Of a stretch of DNA of 64,000 nucleotides, positions 23,461-36,151 are shown piece after piece. This stretch comes from Phocoena phocoena (lineage: Eukaryota > Chordata > Mammalia > Artiodactyla > Phocoenidae). The position numbers and the translations under genes were made by a program. The stretch's first letter is position 1, and each line of letters opens with the position of its first letter. The stretch is from assembly GCF_963924675.1 (NCBI RefSeq), contig NC_089220.1, forward strand, positions 86,803,168 through 86,867,167, read 5' to 3'. The notes under the pieces were generated by a model that was not told the DNA's origin, did no database searches, and saw only the letters and a program-made list of their open reading frames with translations.

Positions 23461-24419
23461 CTAAAATAACCAAAAATTAGTTGACAGGATAAAAGGGACT
23501 GAAAGTGTGTGGTACTCAAACACCTGGCTGCTACCTGGGAAATCTGTTAGGACACCGTAGTAGAAGTCCCGAGTCCTCTTGGGTGTTTGTCTCAGACACC
23601 CACTATTATTTTTAAGTCAAGGAAGAAAAAGAAACCTACCTGAAGGTATCCTTTCTTCTAAATTCAAACGTGAATAAGTGAAAGAATTTAAAATGTTTGA
23701 ATTTTTGACATATTCACTTCATTATACTAAAATTTTTACAAAATGTGAAATACCCCTTGAGGGGAACATTTCAGTAATTTGGTGGTTGAATCATGTAGCA
23801 ATCATAAGCCTAACTTCTAAAGCAGTTTCCAGAAAGAGAGTGCAATTTTTTTTCAAAGTACGTATAAATACACACACATACCAATACTCTCTCCCTATAA
23901 GACATCTTCAAGCCAAGTTTCCATTTCTTTCAGACTCTATTTATATGCAAGCAGTTCTAAGAATTCTCAGAAAAGGACAGGTCCGACACTGTCCCCTCAC
24001 TAACATCCCTCAGAGCAAGAGTCCTCATCCATTTTTCAGGCATGACCCACTTTAAGGGTTCAGACTCCATGGTGAGTCACAAGCACATCTTCTAAGGACC
24101 TGGATGGGCTGCAAATGAGATGAAATGAAAATGACTAAAATGTTCAGTCAGCCACCTTAGTCTCTTTCTTATTTGCCATCTGTCCACAGATCGTTAGGTT
24201 CAAATCACATTTTTGTGAATAAGTATCTAGAATTCGGGGACCTCTCTTTGGGACACGTCTCCCACTTCACAGCCATACAGGCCAAAAGCAGCAGCTATAG
24301 GGCTCCAGTGGCCAGTAGGTGAAGCCCGCAGGGCAAGAACTCAAGGAGGCCCACAGCTGGGGGCACTGCAGGCCCTCAAGCGAGTTTACCTCCTCCTGCC
24401 TGTGTGGATGACTCAGGCC

Positions 24420-24735
24420 TTGCAAAGCCCCTACAAGGCTTCTGACACCCCCGCAGTGACTGCAAGCTCCTTACTCCCTGCCTTCCCCTCAGTCCCATCT
24501 GCTGCCATCTACACTCATGGTCCACACGAGGCCCCCTTCACAATGGCCTTTCCATCCCTTTTCTAAATCAGTCTTAAGGCCCTCCTAACTTTCCACTCAG
24601 CGCTGTAACTATTCATAAACATATTCTGTTTCTCACTAGACTGTAAGCTCCCTTTAGTAGGGCCCGCATCCAATTCCCCTTTCTGGAACTCATGGAGCCT
24701 TGCCCAGTAGATGTTCAACAAATACTGAATTAAAC
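24420..24735 (+). repeat. L2-like LINE 3' remnant
   Basis: The segment shows ggcctttccatcccttt, ctagactgtaagctccctt and agatgttcaacaaatactga in L2 order. Confidence 0.65.
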
Positions 24736-25554
24736 AAATGGTTCTGAAATCCAGTTTCTGAAAACTGAGAAGTCATATGCAGCTCAGTGGAAACCATAGC
24801 ACTGGATGGGCACCTTTTGAGCCTCAGAATGTTCACTCCTTGTATAACACTGGAATTGGGGGATTATTCTGCACAAGCTGATGGTGTTTTCTGTAGGTCT
24901 GCTTTGTATACTTACCAGTGTCCCAAAGGTGAAGCAGTCTGATTAGGCAATGACTGTTTAAACACACATTAATCATGCATTAGGAGTCCTAAATTGAACA
25001 GCACGATACACAGGAAAATACCTTGGACACAAGGCATCCATTACAGACAGAAGTGATCTCTCACATCCTGCCGTGTACATATTTGGAGAGTAAGTGCGCT
25101 TTAGGGAGCTCTGCTTACTTAAAAGGAAAAAAAGGGATGAAAGAAGAAAGAATACATCTGCATGCTGCTTGGAGGCCATGGCTTGGCACGGAGGCACCTG
25201 TCAGGGAGCCAGGGGCTTTGGAACTTGTATTGGCCATCGCAACGATGAGCTGCTCAACACAAGGATGCCTCAGTGTCTCTAACTGCTTCCTTCTTCCTTC
25301 CTGGCATGAAGGAGGTCTAGGAGGTTGTCTTACACTGTCTTATAAGCCTGCTGCTCCGTGGCCTCAGCCCTCCCAGCAGAGGTAGCAGCAGTTGGTATAG
25401 CGCCTGCAGAAACCCACTCAAATATCTGGTCTAGAGGCCCTGTGTGCTTGAAGTGTTTCTGCAGGACAGGGAGGCTGGAGGGGTGAGGCTGGAGGGGTGT
25501 GACCAGGGAGATCCTACACCTATTCCTATTCTCCTCAAGAAAAAGGGGAGCAGT

Positions 25555-25621
25555 GGGGATATTGGCTTCACCCTTTAAAGTCAGATATAGTCTGGGGGGG
25601 ATATTGGCTTCACCCTTTAAA
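25555..25621. repeat. 25-bp unit duplicated, period 42
   Basis: A 25-base unit (ggggatattggcttcaccct plus ttaaa) occurs at 25555-25579 and 25597-25621 without mismatch. Confidence 0.95.
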
Positions 25622-25743
25622 AGATGCATTCACACAGATGAACATCCATGCCTGAACTACACCAGGATGGAAGCTGATGACAGGTCCCTGGGGATGATGG
25701 ATCTGTGCCCTCTCTCTCAGCTGTCTCAGGAATGCTTGTGGAT

Positions 25744-25745
<2 letters not shown>

Positions 25746-25777
<32 letters not shown>
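25746..25777. repeat. (AC)16 microsatellite
   Basis: Sixteen uninterrupted AC units; likely polymorphic. Confidence 0.97.
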
Positions 25778-25780
<3 letters not shown>

Positions 25781-27030
25781 TCTCTTGGCAGGGTCACACT
25801 GAGAGAGGCATCAACTGTGCTTCTTAACCTCAGTTTTACCTGCGGCTCCTAAATGACGCAGGCAGAGGCCAAGCACTCCCATTCGATGGAGCTGAGTCCC
25901 CCGAGTGAGCTCAGCTTGGGACCTGGCATCCTGAGATGATGAAGAGATCTTGCACAACAAAGCGCAGCTGGGGCATCCTTACTAGAAACAGCATATTCCA
26001 GATTCTCAAGTGGTTTTCTCCAGCTGCCTTGCCCAGATGTTTCCATAACCAGAGAGGGAAACTGAGTGCTTAACAGAATGAATGCTCCCCTAACCATCTT
26101 TTTGGTACTTTATGAGCAAAGTGACACTGACTTTGAACAAGGGGGATATATACTCTACAATATAATGCTCTTCATATAAACAGAGATTGATTAACCTTGG
26201 TTTCTTTCCTTTAAACATGGTATGAGAACAGATAAAATTCAAGTGGGACAGTCTGGAGACCTACAGAGGAAAAGCACTTAACAATGTAGAGCATTATGAT
26301 TACACGTACAAGAGTGAATAAGAAAGAAGACTAGAAGGAAATAAGAGCAAATTATGTTAGTGTATTAAGATGCTGAGGTTGAGAACTTTTCTCATAATTT
26401 CTCAATGTTCCATGATGTAATTTTTTTGTGATGAAAAATATTTAAACTAAAATAATGTAGACTTCAGGTATTAAATAATCTGTGCTCTGGAATAATTAAA
26501 CATAGATACTCAATTCTCCACACACCAGATGACATAATATATGTGAAAGCACCTTATACACAGAAAGGTGTATAAATGTATTGGATATTATTGCCCCTCA
26601 GTGCTTTTGAGTATTAGGCTGCCATATCAGAAAACTGTTTAGAATGGCTCTTGTTTGTTATGGTGAGTGATATTCAGTAGGGATAACTCACATGCCATCA
26701 ACCAAAAACACCCTTACACTAAAAAAGGGCTTGCCCACTATCTCTTTAAAAATAAACACTAACCTATGACAAATTCTATCCTGGCCAGGCCTCTCTCCCG
26801 TCTTGGGGGGAAGCCTAAACTGTGAATGGAGCACATTCTTCTAGGCCAAAGTCTGTAAGTGCATCTGTCTATATGTGTGAGTGGTTCGGAGTTCCCATGT
26901 GGTCAGACTGCCATACAGTGTCCCATCCAAGCTGGCTGAGTGGCTCTTCCAGGACGAGTGGGGTCACATAACAATCTGCTCAGCACAGCAAGCAGCTTCC
27001 TTCCCAAGTGGGAAAATCTGGAGCTGCCCC

Positions 27031-27248
27031 ATACCGACTTTTTTTTTTTGCGGGCCTCTTACTGCTGTGGCCTCTCCCGTTGCAGAGTACAGGCTCCGGA
27101 CACGCAGGCTCAGCAGCCATGGCTCACGGGCCCAGCCGCTCCGCGGCATGTGGGATCTTCCCGGACCAGGGCACGAACCCGCGTCCCCCTCATCGGCAGG
27201 AGGACTCTCAACCACTGCACCACCAGGGAAGCCCCATACCGACTTTTT
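27031..27248 (-). mobile_element. CHR SINE 7 with TSD (short class)
   Basis: Body about 27044-27235 on the minus strand. The TSD ataccgacttttt is at 27031-27043 and 27236-27248 and may extend left into the CCCC that is shared with the SINE end. Low divergence from SINEs 9 and 10. Confidence 0.95.
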
Positions 27249-28789
27249 ATCATGCTCCACATAAGCAAATGCTGCACTGAATATATATTCCAAATACATT
27301 TATCAGAGCAACACCAGCATTTGTGCTCAGGCTAATGCTCTATTATATGGATTATAGTCAACTGGAATAAAATGAATATTCTCCACCACAACTCAATTGT
27401 TCTTTACACAGTTTTTAATGAGATTCCACCCAGTGTCACAGCAGTACTTATGTAATTACTCTATATAACTCTGCCAGCAAGGAGGGAATGAAATCTCCTT
27501 ATCAGGGTATTGCAAACCAACAACACCTCAGCAGACTGTCTCTCTCAGTGCACTGCTGCATTTTCGATAGTCTGGGAGCGTGGCCATCATGCAGAGGGAA
27601 CGCTTGGGTGACCCAGGCTTCAGCACCGCAGAATAGCTTTCAGGGATAAGGACTGCACTTTCCTGACATTTCTCAAGAAAATGTTCTATGAAAAGAAAGG
27701 GAGCCTGCAACTTCTAAGCTGGGTCCTCTTTAATCAGGATGGTCAAAGGGACACGGGTGGCAGCGTGTACCTCACTCAGAGGCTGCCGAATGCAGCTTTG
27801 CTGGAACCTGGGACAATCCATCGGGGAAGGGTAGAGAGCGGGAGAAGTGGATGGAGTTGAAAAATAGTTTATTTGCCTCCTTGAGGAAGACTGTAGGTCA
27901 ACAGAAAGCAGCATAAAGACAGTGCTGCTGGAAGCAGGTTAAATCTGGTCTTGGGAAATTATCTAAATCAGCAAGATGGGCCTCTGCCTCCTATTGCTGG
28001 GGAACCCCAGAAGCCAGGGGCTAGACCCTGAGAAGTTCCACTGAGGCTTTGTCCTGTGGTCTCAGGAATGACTGTTCTCTACTTGCAGTTCTGCTTTGGG
28101 CCATGAGAGAGAGGACATGCAGCACAGTCTTGGTTTCTGCTAAAGAATTCTCAGAGCATTCCCAGGGAAGCAAAACTCCACAGAAGCTGCCGAGGTAGAG
28201 TGTGGAAGAGGGGACAGGACAGCTGCATTACGGAGTCCCCGCTCCTGCTTTCTGGGCTTCTCTCTGGTAGCATCGCCCCTGCCCTGTCCAAGCAAGACCC
28301 AGTTCTTGGTGGTAGAGGCAGGCAGACTTAGGAAGCAAGTATCGCTCCCATTCCACAACCAAAAGAAGATCAATAATGAGAAGGCTTTGTCAGAGAGTAA
28401 TAGGAAAACACAAATGGAGAATCTCTACTCCTATGGTCTACACTGCCGATTACTGTTCTATACTGATGTCACTGATCAACCATAGACCACGTTGCTCACT
28501 AAGCCTTGTAGATCCTTCTTTGCTCCTTACACATCTGACCTTCACACCCACTTCCCTCACATTTCATCTCCAACTTCCTCGGCCAATAACAACAGACAGT
28601 AACCTCACACCTTAGCTACAATTTATACTCCTTGTGTAAACAGAAAGACTGCTTAGCAAGTTTCCACATTGTACCTTTCATTTGTTACCTGCATGAGTGG
28701 TATTTTTTGCACTTGGGTGTGTTAATAGTAAGACTCTAGTAATCGTAATATTCAGCACATATTTAACCCTTCAAAGGGCATTCTCAACT

Positions 28790-28930
28790 ATTATGTGATT
28801 TTTACAGTCTCAGATAAAAAATTCACAGAGACTGGCAGGATGGGTATTCTTCCTAATTTATAAATGAAGAAAATGTAATTCGCAGATGTTAAGTGACTTG
28901 CCTAAAGTGTATGGCACAACTGAAACCAAT
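28790..28930 (-). repeat. MIR-like ancient SINE
   Basis: Reverse-MIR order: cctaatttataaatgaagaa followed by gttaagtgacttgcctaaag. Confidence 0.65.
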
Positions 28931-29699
28931 TCTCAGGTTTCTTGATCCTCACCCAAGGTCTCATTCAATGAAAAAGTTCTGTGCTACCTGGGTGGAATGC
29001 TCATTACAGAAGAAATCTGGCAGAGCTGAGCGGCACGTGATGGGAAGAAAGCTACTCAGCCAAGCCTTGTCAGTGTCCAGATTCAATTAAATATCATCAG
29101 GAAGAGGGCTATTCAGTTTGTGCACCTCTCGTCCCTTCCTGCTCTCATGCTGTCATGGGGACTGGCACAGAACTGCACAGACTGTGATCCAGGACCTTCT
29201 GGTCTAGAGACGCCTCTGTCTGTACGCTTACCTAGGAGATGGAGGCCTGCTGGAGGCTGAAGCCCAAAGCAGATGGGCAAGCTCATCATTGCACTTGGCA
29301 TCACCCCTGGCTCATCCAGGCACTGTGAGAGACAGTGACTCAAAAGTTATTTTACAGACCCCAAATTATTCAGTTGGCCCTATGTGCTTCCCTACCCCAA
29401 ATACAGGGGCTGAGCAAGAAGGCAAAGTGAGAATTTGGGGGTCAAAGTACGATGAGTAATATTAAAGGGTAAGGCAAAGAATGACTCTAAAAGGTGAATG
29501 GTGTTGCTTTTTACTCACGCTGATACGTGATAATGTGTGTGGGGGAGGGGAGTTGACTCATCCTGGCTTGCCATATCTGAACAATAACTATGACATTTTA
29601 CTTTGCATTTCTGTAGCATGTCTTTCTATTGAGCTTGGCATTGGCCACATCCACCTTCCCTCAGCTTGATGAGACAGGCTTGTCTAGCAGGGGATGAAA

Positions 29700-30005
29700 G
29701 GGTCCCTTTAGCAAGACTGTTCCCACCGTCCTGCAAGGCCTAACATGAAATTTACCTTTCTTCATGAAGTCTTTTCTGATTCCTTCCAATTATCAATGAT
29801 ATTTCCTTCCTTTAAAGCCTCAAAACATTCACCTCTAAACTCATGCCTTTTTTTACAGACATTTGTGCAGTACGCTCATTCCCCTCCAAAGAATAATCAT
29901 TAGACTATGTTTCTTGGGGGGAGAGACTGTGTCTTACTCACTGTTTGCCCACCCCAAGACCTGGCAGTAATGCCCTGTCCATGGTGAGTGCTCCATGAAT
30001 ACTGC
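29700..30005 (+). repeat. L2-like LINE 3' remnant
   Basis: It shows aagtcttttctgattccttc, a T-rich middle, gagagactgtgtcttactca and gtgctccatgaatactgctc in L2 order. Confidence 0.65.
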
Positions 30006-30598
30006 TCAAGAGACGTGGATTATTTTCATCTTATCTAGGCTGGAACCTCTCACAGTACCTCCCTGCTATTCTTCCAGGTAGCCTTGACCATACTGAGCAC
30101 TCACATACTATGGCAGTAACTAAGCAGAGGCACAGCTTTCCTCTCTCAGGGATGTGCTGTGAGCAAAGCTGGGCAAACTGATTGGGAGTTAGGAATAGGT
30201 GATTGATGAAGTTCCTTCTAGTTCTGAAACAATAATTCTAAAATTTTGGATAAATGAAAATAGGAGATTAGTGAATGTGGAGGGGGACTAATAAATACTG
30301 AAATAATGAATAGATGAAAAAGGAGTTGGGTATGTTGTAGGCTCAAGGAAAATACAACATATTCAGGAAAGATATTCTGGGATGACATAATTTAAGATGC
30401 TCCATGAAGAACGGGAAGAACATTTCCCAGAAAAAGTGGTGTTTTCTAGTACAACAGGGTCTGGTTTAGGGAATGTCTTGAAATGAGATCAAATGAATAT
30501 AAAATAGTGTTGAGTAAATCTGACAGGGAGAGTACAGAAAAGGCAATAAGACAGTCTGAAACAAGTGACAATCTGAAATGACAGTGAACTCAGACACT

Positions 30599-30624
30599 GT
30601 GTGTGTGTGTGTGTGTGTGTGTGT
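30599..30624. repeat. (GT)13 microsatellite
   Basis: Thirteen GT units, uninterrupted, just upstream of a MIR. Confidence 0.96.
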
Positions 30625-30644
30625 AGGTAGATGTGATATATTAA

Positions 30645-30840
30645 GTATAGGTTTTGGAATCAGATTAGTGTGGAATCCCAGCTGCCAGGCTCAGTAGCTG
30701 TGTGACAGTGGATGAGTTATTTAACTGAAGTTTCAGTTTCTTTATGTTTATCATGAAGATATATATGCATCTTCATATGAAATTAAAGGAGATAAATGAT
30801 ACAAAATGCTAGCACAACACCTAGCACTCATTCATTTAAC
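30645..30840 (+). repeat. MIR-like ancient SINE
   Basis: Order ggttttggaatcagatt, tagctgtgtgacagtggatg, agtttctttatg, aattaaaggagataaatgat and agcacaacacctagcactca matches MIR in forward orientation. Confidence 0.75.
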
Positions 30841-30865
30841 AAATATTGTGTATCTTGTATGTGTT

Positions 30866-31259
30866 AGTTTGCTAAGCATTTTTTAAAAATTAATTTTTGG
30901 CTGCATTGGGTCTTTGTTGCTGCATGCAGGCTTTCTCTAGTTGCAGCGAGTGGGGGCTACTCTTCGTTGCGGTGCCCGGACTTCTCATTGCGGTGGCTTC
31001 TCTTGTTGTGGAGCACGGGCTCTAGGCGTGCGGGCTTCAATAGTTGTGGCACACGGGCTCAGCAGTCGTGGCTCGCGGGCTTCAGTAGTTGAGGCTTGCA
31101 GGCTCCAGAGCACAGTTCAGTAGTTGTGGTGCACGGGCTTCATTGCTCCGTGGCAGGTGGGATCTTCCTGGACCAGGACTCGAACCTGTGTCCCCTGCAT
31201 TGGCAGGTGGATTCTTAACCACTGTGCCACCAGGGAAGTCCAAGTTTGCTAAGCATTTT
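30866..31259 (-). mobile_element. CHR SINE 8 with TSD (longest class)
   Basis: Body about 30883-31242 on the minus strand. TSD agtttgctaagcatttt at 30866-30882 and 31243-31259 (17 bp, perfect). It carries several repeats of a 'tagttgtggc acacgggctc' type module, which accounts for its length of about 350 bp. Confidence 0.96.
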
Positions 31260-31908
31260 ACATGATAAATCATCAGAAAATGGAAGCTATAATTGTTATT
31301 GGTCAAAGGGACTATGCCTCCCCTTCCTGCATCCCCCACTGCAAATTATGTCCCTTTTGATTCTGGAACTTAGAAGAAAAAATGTCATTTTATTGTATAT
31401 GTGAGTTCACTTATTGGCCTTTGGTATATTTTGCTTAAAAAATCAAACGAACCAAAATTTTGTCCTGAGCTTTAAGTGCACTGTAAATACAAATGAAGTA
31501 ACAAGAATTTTCTTAAAGTCTCGGCTTTTTAAGACAGTCTCTCCTTTGTGCACAGAGGCGTAATCAAAAAGCCAAACACACATCCTTCTCTCCTCTTGGA
31601 AAGTCATTTCTTGACATGGTACCCAAAGAAACATCTTGAAAGAGACATGCATGGTTATGTGTCCCCTCTCCGGGGACAGTCTTCTCCCGTGGATGTGAAA
31701 CAGGCTTTGGCAGCTGCTCAGTATCATTAGACCAAGGGCAAGTCAACTGCTCTCTCAGGCTTAAAATAAAGTTATCATCTCAAACCAAAAATGCTATGCA
31801 TTTGACCAAGAAAAGAAAGCCAATAGAGATTCAGTTATCATGAGGGATTTCTTGTTGATCTTATGAGTTTTCTACAGTGAACGCCTGAAAGTCTGATTTG
31901 TATTTTTG

Positions 31909-31926
31909 TATGTATGTACATACATA
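31909..31926. repeat. 18-bp perfect palindrome in a TATG simple repeat
   Basis: The bases tatgtatgtacatacata equal their own reverse complement. It is a short tetranucleotide repeat read in both senses and needs no further explanation. Confidence 0.9.
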
Positions 31927-33469
31927 TGTATGTATATAGGGTATTATGGAAAAATTGCTGAAGGGTACCTGCTTTGCAAAAGGGCTGTTCTTGTGTGTAG
32001 ATTAGCAAACCATAAAACTTGAGTGAGGTTTGTTTTGCTAAGTATACAGCTTCTTAATACATTTCATGAGCAATCAACCTCTGGGAAAAATACATTAGTT
32101 TTCAATAAAGGAACACATTATTTTTCTATTCTGTATGTTGCTTGTTTTCCAATGGGTTGTATCTACTCTGGTTATAACCAAGAATAAGGTGGCAACTTCA
32201 GAGACTGTTTTCTTGAGGTCTTGGCTGTATGAGAGAACCAAAATGTTTTCAGAATTGCAGATGGATAACTTGGGATTCATTTGGAGTTCATGTATTTTGG
32301 TGGGAAGTTCCCGACAAACAAGGCAAAGATATAAGGATAAGTAACTAGTACATGCAAACAAGGAGTTTTTAGAAAATCACTCACAGATGCACTTATTCAA
32401 GCCTTGGGTAAGAAGAAAGGAGGGCATACATTCACTGTTTCACTTAATAATTTGAATATGGTCCCATCACACTTAGAGTAGATCCATTTCGAAACTAATG
32501 CTTGGTTTTCTCTAATCCCTATTTATTCTTAATTGACACAGTAATCTCTAGCTAGGATAAGGTATTTTCTCTCATAAATTTATAAACCTTTACAAAGGAA
32601 ATTACTTTGGGGAAATTACTTCAAATGTCAAGTAACTCAAGGGACTTAATCTTGGAATTTATGTTTTCTATTTTTAACGTTTTAATCCAGACACAGTTTT
32701 CCTCCCTTAAGTCCCTTCAAGTATTGAAGGGACTAAATCAGCTCTCATACAAAGAGCTCATCAGAAGGGAAATCAGAATTTTCCTCATTTACTTCTTTTA
32801 AATTCAGCTGTTTTGTGAGATGTAAGAAAATAAATAAATAAATGAAATCAAACCAATTAAAATACACATGATGTGAGATGACATATTTTCTGCTCCAAAG
32901 TTTTCAATGTGTCAGTTACTTAGAAACATCTGCTCCACTAAGAAAAATAGATTGAAGTAATCTCAAAAAGTCATTCAATCTATGATCCCATTCCTGGGTC
33001 ATATGTCAACTAAAATATCCCTAAATGAAACTGCCTATATTATGGTCTCTGAACCTTAACTTTGCAGCACTCCAAGGCATCAAACAAAATGTATTTTAAA
33101 CCATTTTCATTTGTTAAAGATGCTATATAGCACTCTTCCTGTGTGTGTGTGTGTCTCCTTCCAAAAAGGCTGGGAATTATGAGTCTATGAATTTTAGGAA
33201 AGGTATAAACAAGGAGGGGATTACTAATGCTCATTGTTGGCCACTGTTTACATAACTTTATATTTAGGCTTTTTTTCTTTTGTCTCTGCAACATTGATTG
33301 TACAGTTGTACATTGTACTCTACCCTCTATGAACACAAGAATTACCATCATCTATCCCTTATTTATTCTTTTAGCTGTAATATCAGGAGGCAGTTTAGTC
33401 AGCCTTTTTTGAGGGGAGTAAATATCTTCCCCCATTATCGCCTTAAAAAGTGATTCATACAATGTTTTG

Positions 33470-33545
33470 CAATTTGCAAAGCATATTCACAGAAATTATC
33501 AGAGGTTTAAAAATTATTTTTAATCTTTTTTACAGATGTGACAGC
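33470..33545 (-). repeat. MIR-like fragment
   Basis: A short reverse-MIR match (ttttttacagatgtgacagc and flank); weak. Confidence 0.4.
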
Positions 33546-33984
33546 TAAGTGAGGCTATGTGTTGCCTATTAAAGTATTTGTGATAATTTCTAGTTAGGTG
33601 CCTAGAAAATGCTGAGCAGAGGCTCACATCCATTTTCTCTACCCCAAATCCTTGATTCTCTCCACGGTTCCTTATTGACATTCCAGAAGGCATTCAGACA
33701 TTTGTATTACTTAATTTAATTCTTCTCTTAGTGCTTTGAAGTCTTGTAGCCCCAAACGGAAGTAACACTCCAGTGATGTACAGTGAAAGCATGATCACTT
33801 GATTTTGAATGCCATGTTCTTGCCAAACACCCTTTTAAAATAGCCTCTTCTCATTGATTATTAATTCAACTGCCAGTCTGCCTTGATTCCTTATCATTTC
33901 CCCCATGTTTCCTTGTGCTAGCAAGCAAGTAAACATCACTGGCTACTTACTTAGTTTACTTCCCTTTCTAAACTCAGAGACCAC

Positions 33985-34130
33985 CTACTGAGTCCTTACT
34001 GTGGGCAAGACACTGTGATAATTTCATTTTACCTAATTCTCATGTAACTCCATGAGGTATGTATTATTATCCTATTTTATAGATGAAGAAACTGAGGCTC
34101 AGAGAGGTTAGGTGTGTGTCACCTATTAAG
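33985..34130 (-). repeat. MIR-like ancient SINE
   Basis: Reverse-MIR order: gtgggcaagacactgtgata, ctcatgtaactccatgaggt, then tagatgaagaaactgaggct. Confidence 0.7.
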
Positions 34131-35914
34131 CTGTTTGTGATCATTTCTAGAATACATCTAAGAGAATTTGAATTTTTTTCAGGTTTTTCTTCATCCCATT
34201 TATGATATAATATATGTTCCTTTTTTCTTACATAAATTAAAAAAGCACTAAATGCCATCCCAAAGAATGACTCAATGGTGCACGCACTAGACTCAGACTA
34301 TCAGACTAATTCTCATGTAGCCAGATTCATGCTAACATAGTGGCTGGCACATAGATGCTGAATAATGTGGTACCGAGGGCTGCTCATGCCTTGAGTACCA
34401 TTGATGGACCTAAGTAAAAAGGTAGGGAAAAGTAATCTTGGAAAGAAAAAAAAAAGGAAAAGGTGAAAGAAAGAGTAAAAAGAAAGGGGATATGTTTTTG
34501 CATGTTTCTGTTGCCTCTGAAATGATGCTTTTTAAAAGCAGGGTTCGTTGCTTCACATTCTGTTACCAAGTTCTTATTGGTACCACTATTACTCGAGTGC
34601 CTGTTCTTTCCTGTGTGGTGGTCTCTGTGACTAAGAATTTCCAGGATGACAGACCCTATAGAAACAGAACATCCTAGTGTTGGACTTTGTGCCTCTCTGC
34701 TGGCCACTCATGTCAATCCAAATCACACCTGGCACACCAGCAACACTGCTGTCAACTCCCATCCGTTCTATGAACAGAGTAGAAAAGAAGAGGCCTTCCT
34801 GACCTTAGTACAAAGCCCAGCCCCCACCATCACAGAAGACTGTGCTTTCTTACAAATTCAAACAACCTCTAGTGACTAATTATGTAAGAAGTCTCTCTCC
34901 TTGGACCTCATAGCTCACTACCTCAATTCCTCTCAAGAGAGCCATCTGTTAGCCAAGGACTCAACATCAAAACATTCTTTGATGAGTCACAATTAATTGA
35001 CAAGTACAATGTGTGTACTGCCAGAATGATAAATTTAACACTAGTCAAATATTCATCATGGACTAAATAAAGAGCCTTTTAGGTTTTGAAAACAAAATAT
35101 TTTAAGGTTTAAAGAACTGCTTGGCTTTAAAAATAAACCAAATACAGTCCTGGCAGTTCCAAAGAAATTGACTGATATTGAGGTAGTGTTAGCAAAGCTG
35201 CTATTACATGCCTGAAAATAATCACAATTGACTTATATTAATTGTTGACATGGAAAACTTTGCAAATAAAGTAGTGAGGTGAGCGCGTGGTGAACTGGGA
35301 GATAAGACCCAAGAGTTCTTACTCTGGCTGGGACACCAACTACCTTATGTCTCTTTGGTAATCAGCTGGTCTAGCTGATTACCAAAGTCCCTGCCAGGAC
35401 TAATACTCCATCATTCTATGGGTGTATGATTTAGATCCACAGACATATGGCTGCCTTTGGATTTCAAGGGGACTTCACTGACAATTATACTGTCTCTATT
35501 GAGATTCCTGGCAATCCTCTGAAATTTTTTCTGGACCTTCTTGCTTGTTAGAAGACCAGCAAATACAATGAGTGGAGTTAGTCAATATTTATTTTCCCTT
35601 TTAACGGGTTCTAGTTGGCAAGACCCATTACTTGGTACTAATGAAAGAGCAAGTTATTTACATTCACACACTCACTAAAATTCTTCAATGAGATGATTAT
35701 TTTTTAAAAAAGAGATCCATATAATGGAAACTAACAGTTCTCCTTCGGTCTGTTTTGCAATCAATAAAAGATAAAAGATAAGTAAAGATAAGTAAAAAAC
35801 ATATCAGTGATAATGAGCAGTAGAAAAACAAATATAATTTAGAATTTGAGTCCCTTTCTATGACTCAAGGCTGAGGAGCAAAAGTGAACAAATTGAAGTC
35901 TAATACTGTGTTTG

Positions 35915-36151
35915 AAAAAATGTAACCTAGGGCTTCCCTGGTGGCGCAGTGGTTGGGAGTCTGCCTGCCGATGCAGGGGACGCGGGTTTGTGTCCCCGTC
36001 CGGGAGGATCCCACATGCCGCAGAGCGGCTGGGCCCGTGAGCCATGGCCGCTAAGCCTGCACGTCCGGAGCCTGTGCTCCGCGACGGGAGAGGCCACAAC
36101 AGTGAGAGGCCCGCGTACCGCAAAAAAAAAAAAAAAAAAAAATGTAACCTA
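35915..36151 (+). mobile_element. CHR SINE 9 with TSD (short class, young)
   Basis: Body about 35930-36136. TSD aaaaaatgtaaccta at 35915-35929 and 36137-36151 (15 bp, perfect). An A-box-like tggcgcagtgg (35942-35952) and a B-box-like ggtttgtgtcc (35985-35995) show the tRNA-derived Pol III promoter; the B box has decayed from ggttcg. The tail is a pure A run. Clean TSD and tail suggest recent insertion. Confidence 0.97.

Larger units (their letters stand above)
20092..26990. other. Mostly unannotated sequence
   Basis: No host exon is recognised in this 6.9-kb stretch. It contains the small duplications at 21645 and 25555, a CA repeat at 25746, a MIR at 23215 and an L2-like segment at 24420. 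It has no CHR SINE. Confidence 0.4.
27249..30598. other. Mostly unannotated sequence
   Basis: No exon is recognised. Only a MIR (28790) and an L2-like piece (29700) can be supported. Confidence 0.4.
31260..35914. other. Mostly unannotated AT-rich sequence
   Basis: No exon is recognised. Two MIR-like remnants and a small TATG/TACA palindrome (31909-31926) are the only structures I can support. Confidence 0.4.

Noticed and set aside
26881..27264. Open frames with the recurring peptide wording AMAHGPSRSAACGIFPD, also at 7201, 8845, 35839, 38329
   Set aside because: They are translations of the CHR SINE in various frames. The similarity reflects the repeat DNA, not a protein family.
31909..31926. 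Perfect palindrome as a possible regulatory or hairpin element
   Set aside because: It is part of a TATG/TACA simple repeat, which produces palindromes trivially.
35930..36000. tRNA-like head with A-box and B-box in CHR SINEs
   Set aside because: They derive from a tRNA but lack a mature tRNA fold and acceptor stem, and are followed by SINE body, tail and TSD, so they are not tRNA genes.
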